DNA of 64,000 nt, from positions 14,641,876 to 14,705,875 of the forward strand of contig NC_067115.1 of assembly GCF_021347895.1 (NCBI RefSeq). Direction: 5' to 3'. Positions within the stretch are counted from its first letter, which is position 1. Each line of letters begins with the position of its first letter. The DNA comes from Acanthochromis polyacanthus (lineage: Eukaryota; Chordata; Actinopteri; Pomacentridae). The notes below the pieces were generated by a model. That model worked only from the letters and a program-made list of their open reading frames with translations. It did no database searches and had not been told where the DNA came from. Position numbers and translations under genes: made by a program. Of this stretch, positions 56,062 through 64,000 are shown in pieces.

Positions 56062-57270
56062 ACCCAGAGCGGCGGAAAGAGACCTCGCTGAACTGCAGAT
56101 ATCTCATTTTAAAAGAGAAATATTTTTTAAAAAGGCAGTGAGGATCATCTCATCCGAGGATGTCGTCTGCTGCCTTCTTCTATTCAGTCCAGGCTGGAAG
56201 CTCTGATGCTCTTTGTTGCATTTAATCCTTTACTGCTGTCAAAAACTGTCTCTGAACACATGAAGGTGAAGGACCACTTGGCCAATCTTTTGGTTTTAGG
56301 TAGAGCCCTATAAAATATTCACTTTAGCAAGCTTGTCTTTAAACCAGCGGGCATTCATGTGTTTTGTACTGTACTATAAAATCAAACCATGAACAGTGAC
56401 GTTGCTTTTTTCTGAAAACTTGATGCATTTATGTTCATTTGTGCCCTGTGCGGGGGCAAAAACTGAGGTGGGTGAGGATTTACTGTCTGATCGTTGACTT
56501 CCTTGGCTCACTCATGCATACCATCATGTGTTTTCCGCTCATCCATCACTGTGTCTCCGCTGTGCAGATGCTGTGCGTCACACCCTCCTAATGAGCAGCT
56601 GATCACTGTGAAAGCAGCACTAGTTTGTGTTTACTTGAGCTGAAATCACCCACACGGCGTGCCTTTTAATCTGAGCCTTCACCCACTCTCCAGACTCTCT
56701 TCAATCAGCGATGATGCTGAGAAAAACGAATATCAGAAAGTGTGTGTTTGGGGGAAAGAAACAGCCCTGAAGAGTCTGACTTGTTTTATTCCCTTTCTTT
56801 CACTTGTGATGGTTATTGTTGCAGAATCTGGCACACATAAGCCCTGTTTGTTTGCTTTTTGTTGTTGTTTTTCCAAGCAGGATGATGTCTCCTGCTTGTG
56901 ATTTGTGTGGCATAAACTCTGCTGGGGTTTCTTTTGAGGGCTCCCCTGAGCAACCAGCTCTATCAGCAGCTACTCTGACTCCAGTGATAAACAAGATGTG
57001 GAAATAACTGATGCAGCCTGATATGGATACTGAAAGACGGGAGGAAAACACCCCCAAGTGCCTTATGATGAAGTGCTTTTACTGTTTTTTTTATGTCATT
57101 TAAATGCTTCATTCGTCTATGAAATGTTTTTCCTTCTTTTTCCACCTCCAGAATTAAGTTTCATATTGTATCTCTACTCTGCAAGTCTTGTGTTCTCAAA
57201 AAAATGTTTTTATGGTTTGTATTGCATTGAAATTGCAGTACAAAATAAATATGAGATTCATTTTAAATTT
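56062..57270 (+). other. gnav1: gnav1 3' UTR
   Basis: About 1.2 kb from the stop codon (56059-56061) to AATAAA at 57244-57249. No repeat was recognised. The small open frames here lack family resemblance. Confidence 0.55.
57244..57249 (+). promoter_or_regulatory. gnav1: Polyadenylation signal, gnav1
   Basis: AATAAA, about 560 bp before the end of the convergent npb coding sequence. Further AATAAA-like words at about 57390 could extend the transcript towards npb. Confidence 0.5.
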
Positions 57271-57441
57271 TTCTTTGAGGTTGATCATGTAAATTGATAA
57301 ATCAGTAGTGCTGGATCACTTATGTTGACTTAAAGACAAATTTAGACCACACAGCGGGTAACCAGTGTTTGTTGATTTTAATAGATAAAATAAATAAAAG
57401 TACTTTCCAGGAAATCTGCTCGGCAGTCAACTTTCCGGACA

Positions 57442-57447
57442 TTTAAT
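57442..57447 (-). promoter_or_regulatory. npb: Possible polyadenylation signal, npb
   Basis: ATTAAA on the minus strand, about 360 bp downstream of the npb stop codon. It is a variant hexamer, so the call is weak. Confidence 0.3.
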
Positions 57448-57806
57448 ACATCGTGGCAACGCAGGTACATATCAGGGGGTGAAACAGTAAAGATTAAAAG
57501 TCATCTGGAAAGAAAATGGCTTCATCTAACATCTCTCACACTGACTTTTTTTCTTGTTTTATCTTTTACAGTCCTGTTTATGCAGCCAAAGCAAAAGTGA
57601 ACAATGTTTGTTTTTCTTTTTTTCAATAAGAGAACATTCAGAGTCTGCAGCGGTCCATTATCAACAATTATCAGGTTTTCTTCTGCACCATCACCCTCCA
57701 AACCCCTCTACACTCATCCATCCCTCATTTTTTTTTTCCTTACAGATTTGCGCTTCGGGGATTCGGTGGAAGATGATCACAGTCTCCTGCGGGGTCCAAC
57801 CGGGAT

Positions 57807-58797
57807 TCAGGCGGACAGACAGTCCAGGGAGTCCAGGGTGAGGAAGACGTCTGCTTTGCACTGGAAGGTGCCCGTCCCGTCCCGCAGCAGCTCGCAGCTC
57901 TTCAGGTTTGGAGAGATGTCCTTCACGCAGATGGCCTGCAGAAGAGGGAATTCAAACTGAAAAGGTGATTCTAGTCATTTTTCTTCGCAATACCACATTT
58001 ATGTAAGATTCAAGAACTATCTGTGTTCTTAAAATGAACCTTTAAAGCTTTTGTTTGATTGACTTATTAAAGCCAAATGATCTGCACTGCGCGTGTTTGC
58101 TTTGCTGTTAGTCGCTATTGGAACACATTATTTTCTAACTTCTTTACATATTGTTGTCGTTTGTGGGATGTGTTTGCTGAGGCAGAAGTGACTTAAAATC
58201 CTATGTTTCTTTAGTTAATTTGTAAATAGCCGTTTTGTGAACATTTTTTGCTGTTTCCTATGATCTGATCTTCTCGTTTCCGCCTTTTTACGCACGGGTT
58301 CTTGACTCTTTTTTTTCCCTTATCTTTGTGAAATAAAACAGACCTACAGTGTAATATCTGTATGATGTATATTTGACTAAGATATTTCTAACTTTCAATA
58401 TTTAAAAAACGCCGTGAGTGCGGTTCTTGTGGATCTAATTGGAAAACCAACATTACATTTTTTCATTTTATGATCGGTTTAAAAACACACAGAACCTCTT
58501 CAGACAGCGTTAAAGCATCTGAACTCCACTTACCATGCTTTTTAGGATGGAGATCTGCCTGTTCGTCTCTGTGATCACGTTGTTACCTGCTGTCTCCCCG
58601 CTGTCCGGCAGCGTCTCTTCGGACTCGGCTCTCCGGACGTACGGTGACCTCCTGATACCGGACAGCAAACCGGAGGCGCGACCCACCGAGTAGTAACTGG
58701 GCCCGGTCGACTGCTTGTACCAGGCTTCGACTGGATGGCAAGAGATGAGCAGAGACACTCCGACGCACACCACGGCAAACCGGACAGACCTATCCAT
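57807..58797 (-). CDS. npb: Preproneuropeptide B
   Basis: Exons (minus strand): 58797-58534 and 57935-57807; 130 aa (human 125). Secreted precursor of neuropeptide B, ligand of receptors NPBWR1/2, acting in feeding, pain and neuroendocrine control. Residues 1-25 form a signal peptide (hydrophobic [13 protein letters not shown], cleavage after VEA). The mature peptide starts [15 protein letters not shown] and continues [14 protein letters not shown]; it is 29 residues long and ends before a dibasic RR, as in mammals. An internal RR would release a shorter 23-residue form. Exon 2 encodes the conserved C-terminal segment [17 protein letters not shown]...FQCKADVF with four cysteines. GTAAGT donor and TGCAG acceptor; phase 0 junction. 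The gene is convergent with gnav1 and in tandem with sgsh. A TATA box lies about 106 bp upstream of the ATG. Confidence 0.96.
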
Positions 58798-58902
58798 GTC
58801 TGGAACCGTCTTGGCACTTTCTTACGCAAAGGGAAAACGGCGCTTTTCTCGTCTGTTCTAGGTCTGTTTGTTTTTGCTGAGTGTTTCTAAAACTTTCAGC
58901 TG

Positions 58903-58910
58903 CTTATATA
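58903..58910 (-). promoter_or_regulatory. npb: TATA box of npb
   Basis: TATATAAG on the minus strand, 106 bp upstream of the npb ATG, so transcription should start near 58875. A cAMP-response half-site (minus-strand AACGTCAC, about 58921-58928) lies just upstream, which would fit a regulated neuropeptide gene. Confidence 0.6.
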
Positions 58911-58934
58911 GGCTGACAGGGTGACGTTGTCATG

Positions 58935-59340
58935 ACCCAGGAGGTTCGTCAAATCAGAGCTGGGGAGGGCTGGTGATGGTCCGTCTTTGGAGAGAAGAAA
59001 AAACAATCCAAATTGATCCGTTTTGATGGTTTGGGGGAGGCGGGAGAGTATAGAGACGTCATCTAGTCTCTGACGCTTAGAGGGGTTAAAATGAAATAGA
59101 TTAACATCAGGACATACACGAACACAGGAGGTCATAACTCAAAGATGTCCAGGTAAGTGAGGAGGAAGGTTGTGTGTTTCACTAATTGGACAAACTAATT
59201 GATCCAACATTTCCTGAATGTCTGAGTGTATTTTATAGATGTAAATCAGGCAGACTGGTACATTTCCACTGTAACTCTTGGTTTGGTATTGACACCTGAT
59301 GAGTCACAATGATGAAAAATGTATACACTGATCGGCTACA
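58935..59340. other. Intergenic sequence upstream of npb
   Basis: No gene recognised. The minus-strand open frame at 58896-59135 overlaps the npb promoter and has no family resemblance. Confidence 0.4.
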
Positions 59341-59807
59341 TTAACCCTCCTGTTGTCCTAATTTTCGGGTACCAAAAAATATTGTTTCCTTGTCTCAAAT
59401 TTTTTTAAAAAATCCCTAAATTTCCAAAAATTTGCAAAACCTTCAGGAAGAAAATTCCAATAATTCCTTAAAAGTTTTTCTTTTTTTTAAAAATCCCCCA
59501 AATTTGACCAGAAAAATGTAAATATCAAAAAAATTAGTAAACATCTTCCAAAAAAATCCGAAAATTATCAAAAGTGATTACATATACATCAGTAAAACCT
59601 CCATTTTCTTTAAGAACATTCACAAAATTTTTTTAAAAAAAATCAATTTTTTTGGGAATGTTCTTTTTTCCACCAAAAATGTTCAAAAAAATTCCCAAAA
59701 ATGTTGAAAATGTGGACATCAGAAGTTTCACTGTAAAAATCATTTTCCCCCCACATTTTCAAACTAAAATGGGTCAATTTTGACCGGCAGGACAACACCA
59801 GGGTTAA
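59341..59807. mobile_element. TTAA-flanked MITE (piggyBac-like) between npb and sgsh
   Basis: TTAA at 59341-59344 and 59804-59807; ends CCCTCCTGTTGTCCT and AGGACAACACCAGGG are inverted with two mismatches. Next to the right end is GGGTCAATTTTGACC. The 459-bp interior is A/T-run rich and non-coding. CCTCCTGTTGTCCT-ended elements are common in teleosts. Confidence 0.75.
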
Positions 59808-60690
59808 AACTACTGACAGGTGAATTGAATGGCATTAATTATTTTGTTACAATGCAACGTTAGCTGGAAACCTTTGCATTCCAACTTCCCCCAGCAGGCC
59901 AGTGCTCCACAGCAAACCCCAAATCAGGAACGGGGTGCTGACTTGACCTCCAAACTTCCCAGATCCCATCCATGACATGCACTGGAACAAACCAGATCCA
60001 CTGCAGCTCCACTCCACAAACCACAGGAAGCCGAGGATCCGTTGCCAAACACTGCAGGTCTGTAGTCCATCCGCCGACAGGTCAGAGCTGGTTTGGTAGC
60101 ACAAAAAGGATCTACACAATACAAGGCAGGTGGTTTTAATGTAGCTGCTCACTGTACAAGCCATCAGCGCTTCCCTGCTATGCAGCGAAGCAGAATCAAC
60201 ACAAGGCTTCCATAGACTTCAACCTGAGTGAAAGCGGACACATTAGGAGTGAACAGATGAACAGATCAATAAGCACTTTGAATGATCGGCTGATGAAAAC
60301 TGTGTTAAGTTTTAAGAGCTTTCTAAAACGGGCGTTACTGCAAATCAGTTGCACTTCAAAGGGAAGCTCCGAGGGAGAACGGGCCTTTGTCAATACAAAT
60401 CCTGTTCCAGTTGATTCGCCGACCTCTCTGGTCACCTGCTATGGACTCCACTGCTTCTGCAATCAGCAGATCAGTCTACGTCTGTTCGACTGAGTAACAA
60501 CAAAAACAGATAAATGGTGTGTAATTATGTTGCTCTTTTATCATACAGGGTTATGGGAGGGTCTGGATGATGGGAAATGTACCTAAAATGTATAAACGGA
60601 TAAGCAAGACTTGAAAGATGAAATTATCCAGGAGTATAAAGAAGGAAAATGCACTACTGAAAACAATCCTACCAACAAATCCAATCGAAA
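59808..60690. other. Intergenic sequence downstream of sgsh
   Basis: No gene recognised. The overlapping minus-strand frames at 59847-60164 have no recognised domain and no splice context. Confidence 0.35.
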
Positions 60691-60693
60691 CTG

Positions 60694-60699
60694 TTTATT
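60694..60699 (-). promoter_or_regulatory. sgsh: Polyadenylation signal, sgsh
   Basis: AATAAA on the minus strand, 135 nt downstream of the sgsh stop codon, giving a short 3' UTR. Confidence 0.6.
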
Positions 60700-60833
60700 T
60701 TTGAGCTTTAAAAACAGAAGTGACATACAAAAATATAAATTACAAACAAATGCCACGTATTTCTAAAGGTAAATGCACTCATGCAAGCAGACATCTTGTC
60801 AATGAAGATGAGTGAAAGCATCATTAGAGTCCA

Positions 60834-63800
60834 TCACAGTCCATTGTAGAGAGGTCTGCAGCGAGGCTCTAGTTTGTCCTCCAGGACGTAGTCTGGTCCG
60901 CAGACCCAGGGGTCTCCTGTCTCCCACTGCCACTTCTGCAGACGCTGCCTCAGGTCCTGCAGCACGGCACTGAAGGACGGGTCCGATGCCAGGTTCTTTG
61001 TTTCGAGAGGGTCTGTCCTGTGGTTGTGAAGAATTTGTTAATATTTAAACTTAGAAACACTGAAGCATCCAAACCCCAGCTGCAAAAAGAGGGACGTTTT
61101 ATTTACTAAGCCAGCAATTTAAATATATGAATCAGGAGGTTTTATTCAGATTAAGCCATTTTTCTTCGAGAACCACTTATGGTACTGTTTTATCTAATTA
61201 TTATATTGTTTTTTGCTTTGTTTTTTAAAGGCAGTTCACAATTTGTTCTATAAAATGAGCGCACACTCTGCTCATACTCAGATTTCTTTTTTTATTCATT
61301 CGACAGTGAAAAGAGCTCCATGAGGACTCAGACGTGGAGCTAAAGGTCTGCAGATGTGCTTTACCATCTTCCTACCTCCATTTAAAAGTCACAGCAAAGA
61401 AGACAAAACTTGTCATTGTTTTTGTTTTTTAGGAACAAAGACAGCAGGACTCATTACCAGCAGCCTCTTCAGTTTTCTATTTGTTATTATACCTTAAAAA
61501 TTCAGCAAAAAAAAAAAAAAAGACCTATAAACTGGCAAATAAGAGTTTTAAAATTAATCATAAAAGTGTTTGAGACTTTAAATTTTGACAGTAATGGACA
61601 TGGACTGAACCTATCAAAGCTTATCTGCTCATTGATGGTAAATAAAATGAATGCAACAAATGATTTTTTAAAATTATTTCCACCTCTGCTGTGTAGTGCC
61701 GTGCTTTTGGGAATTACAAACACTGTAGGGTTTGTTTTTACATCTTTCTGAGCCTGAGGTGTTTTCTCTTATGAATATGAAAATGTGATTATGAAACTTC
61801 TTCCTCTTTCAGGTTTACCTCATTTGAATGACTGTGTCTTGAGTCATCCATTGATTCAGGTGGAGTTTTGTGTCTAACTGTCCTGTGAGGATCTGCTAAC
61901 TCATTTACCAAATGTCTTTTTAAGTGAATGTTTTGTATTTATGAATCATCACAGGGAGGATTTTGCACTAAAACAAGACAAACACTGAGCAAAGTAAGCT
62001 TTAGCAGACCTGGTGTTGAACAGCTCCCAGCGCTCTCTGTAGTAATACTGCTGCAGACTTTTGAACCAGTGCGTTGGCTGACTCAGCCTGGTGCGGTTCA
62101 GCAGGTCCTGAAAGGTGGGCGACACGTACAGATCCTGATCGATGGGGAAGGGCATCCGGTAGTGTAGGTTGTGGAGAAGGTGGTACGCCCCCTGGTGGAC
62201 CGAGCGAGTTGGGTAGTACATGGTTACCTGGAATCAAAATGACAGTAGAGCGTTCAAGGTTGGCTCCTTCATGAAACAGTATCTGGTGCTGGTGGTGTCC
62301 TGACCTCGTGCAGGGACTGGCTGGAGTAGACAGTGTGCCAGCTGCTGGGCTCAGAGACCAGAGCTGGAAGCAAAGAGCGACCGGTGAGGTACACTGGGGT
62401 GGCCGGGCTGCCGGGGAGGCTGTAGGACGGGTAGGAAACAGAGAACCAGTCCAGGATGGTGGGAGTGATGTCTGCCGAAAAAAATAGACGAGAACAATGC
62501 GGCCAATGAGACAACTATCACCTTATATATGGTAACAACTAAGAATGAAATTTAAAACTTAAATCCTGCACACATATTCATAGGTAGTATATTCATGCTA
62601 TTATTCTAAACAGAGGGACATCTTTTCTATACACCACTGTCCAATAAAAGCTATAGATCACCAGGTAATTCTTCTATTTTTAATATTTCAAGAGGCAAAT
62701 GCAATGAAAGAAACACACATACTGAGCAAATTACATTGAACATAGCATATAAGAAAGCTTAGCATCAATTTTTGCAAGTTAGACAACATGTGTGGGAATT
62801 TATTTGGGTTAATTATTTCAGTTCATCTGTTCTCTGAGGGGGCTGCACAGTGGAGTAGTGGTTAGCACTGTCACTTTGCAGCAATAAGATCCCTGGTTCG
62901 TGTCCCGGCTTTCCCGGGATCTTTCTGCATGGAGTTTGCATGTTCTCCCTGTGCATGCATGGGTTTTTGCCGGGCACTCCGGCTTCCTCCCACAGTCCAA
63001 AAATATGCTGAGGTTAATTGATCATTCTAAATTGCCCGTAGGTGTGAATGTGAGTGTGATTGTGTGTCTGTATATGTAGCCCTGTGACAGACTGGCGACC
63101 TGTCCAGGATGTCCCCTGCCTTCGCCCGAGTCAGCTGAGATAGGCTCCAGCACCCTCCACGACCCTAGTGAGGATAAAGCGGTGTATAGAGGATGGATGG
63201 ATGTTCTCTGAGGTCTGCTGCTAATTCATTATTGGTAAGTCTCCCTCTTGTGGCCACTTAAGCACATCAGTGAACCACGCTGATGTCCCTGCTTTGTCTA
63301 TATTTAGCCCATCTGCTCTCAAGTGAGGAAATAATTACGATCCACAAATTAAAATAAATTGAGAACAACTGGTGTAAGTAATAAACTTAAACCTGCAGCT
63401 GACACTGTGCTCACAGGAAGAGGCTGCTCGACTGTTTTTAATTTAGAAAACACGATTTCTCCACCAGGAACGTTAAATTTCTAATTCCATTTCTCACCCA
63501 GCAGGCTGACGTAGGCGTTGCTGGTGTCTCCCCACCGGTCTCTGTGCTCTGGAGAGGACACCAACATGGGCTCTGCGGTGCCAGACTGATACAGGTTTGT
63601 TCTCCCATTTGGGAAGGGGATCCCGTTATCTGAGCTGTAGATGATCAGAGTGTCGTTCTCATAACCGGCTTCTCTGAGCTCCTGAAGGACTAATCCAATA
63701 CCTGCAGAGGAAATGTGCACCATTACAGCTTACAGTTCTGTACAGTTCAATATTTCAGAAATGTGTTTCTTGTATGCATTTGCCGGTTCCTCACCCTGGT

Positions 63801-63876
63801 CCAGTCTGCTCACTGTGGTGTACTGAGCAGCCAAGTCGGCTCGAGCTGTAGGTGTGTCCGGCACAAACGGAGGAAC
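60834..63876 (-). CDS. sgsh: N-sulfoglucosamine sulfohydrolase (heparan N-sulfatase), 3' part
   Basis: Exons in the window (minus strand, 5' to 3'): 63876-63795, 63701-63498, 62471-62305, 62227-62010, 61017-60834; about 284 C-terminal residues. Lysosomal sulfatase that removes N-sulfate from glucosamine during heparan sulfate breakdown; loss in humans causes Sanfilippo A. Visible: [18 protein letters not shown], the metal-binding [15 protein letters not shown] segment, [50 protein letters not shown], and glycosylation sequons NDT and NRT at family positions. All junctions are GT-AG and in frame; the stop is 60836-60834. The N-terminal half, including the catalytic formylglycine cysteine, lies beyond the right edge (63877-64000 is intron). 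The SINE at 62840-63201 is in the intron between the second and third exons seen here. Confidence 0.96.
62840..63201 (+). mobile_element. tRNA-derived SINE (copy E) in an sgsh intron
   Basis: A full-length plus-strand copy, opposite to sgsh transcription. It has the 12-bp duplication TGTTCTCTGAGG at 62828-62839 and 63202-63213. The B box is degraded (GGTTCGTGTCC). Confidence 0.92.
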
Positions 63877-64000
63877 CTGAAGTATACACGACTGGATTAA
63901 CATGTGCTGGTAGCTCCATGCTATCATTCAGTAAGTGTGTCTTTCAAACGTATTTTCTTATAATAAGATAACATTTTTGGGCTTGCGATTTGCATCAGCA

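Noticed and set aside
59847..60164. 105-codon minus-strand frame between npb and sgsh
   Set aside because: Several overlapping frames of similar length, none with a domain; likely chance.
62820..63000. 60-codon minus-strand open frame
   Set aside because: Antisense of SINE copy E.

Overview
This is vertebrate nuclear DNA, most likely from a spiny-rayed (acanthomorph) teleost. It holds five protein genes with many short exons and AT-rich introns. The repeats are of kinds common in fish: tRNA-derived SINEs with intact target-site duplications, TTAA-flanked mini-elements, Tc1 remnants, L2-type tails and long CA tracts. I joined exons by hand from splice signals, reading frame and remembered family proteins; nothing was aligned by computer.

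Layout: sirt7 (+, 878-8261, 10 exons, 406 aa), pcyt2 (+, 11731-20094, 12 exons, 403 aa), a heterotrimeric G-protein alpha gene that best fits the fish Gv class, gnav1 (+, 23049-56061, 9 exons, 361 aa, introns up to 13 kb), npb encoding preproneuropeptide B (-, 57807-58797, 2 exons, 130 aa), and the 3' part of sgsh (-, 60834-63876, five exons, cut by the window edge). The gnav1 and npb genes converge. The order sirt7-pcyt2-npb matches human 17q25 as I recall it; the G-alpha gene sits between pcyt2 and npb, where I know of no human counterpart.

The genes do not form one pathway. Sirt7 is a nuclear/nucleolar NAD-dependent deacylase, Pcyt2 makes CDP-ethanolamine, the G-alpha protein relays receptor signals, Npb is a secreted peptide ligand, and Sgsh is a lysosomal heparan N-sulfatase.

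Main observations: (1) a 76-bp inverted copy of sirt7 exon 1, ending exactly at the start codon, lies in sirt7 intron 2, so the pre-mRNA could fold back on its own start; (2) sirt7 intron 7 appears to use a GC-AG splice pair; (3) the G-alpha P-loop has Ala where Ras Gly12 lies, TTAT in place of TCAT, and no pertussis-toxin cysteine; (4) an out-of-frame upstream ORF overlaps the gnav1 start; (5) there are three TTAA-flanked MITEs, one only 72 bp long; (6) one SINE locus carries three copies of the same 12-bp target site; (7) a diverged, same-orientation repeat family occurs four times in gnav1 introns. No prokaryotic features, CRISPR arrays, tRNA genes or rRNA genes were seen.
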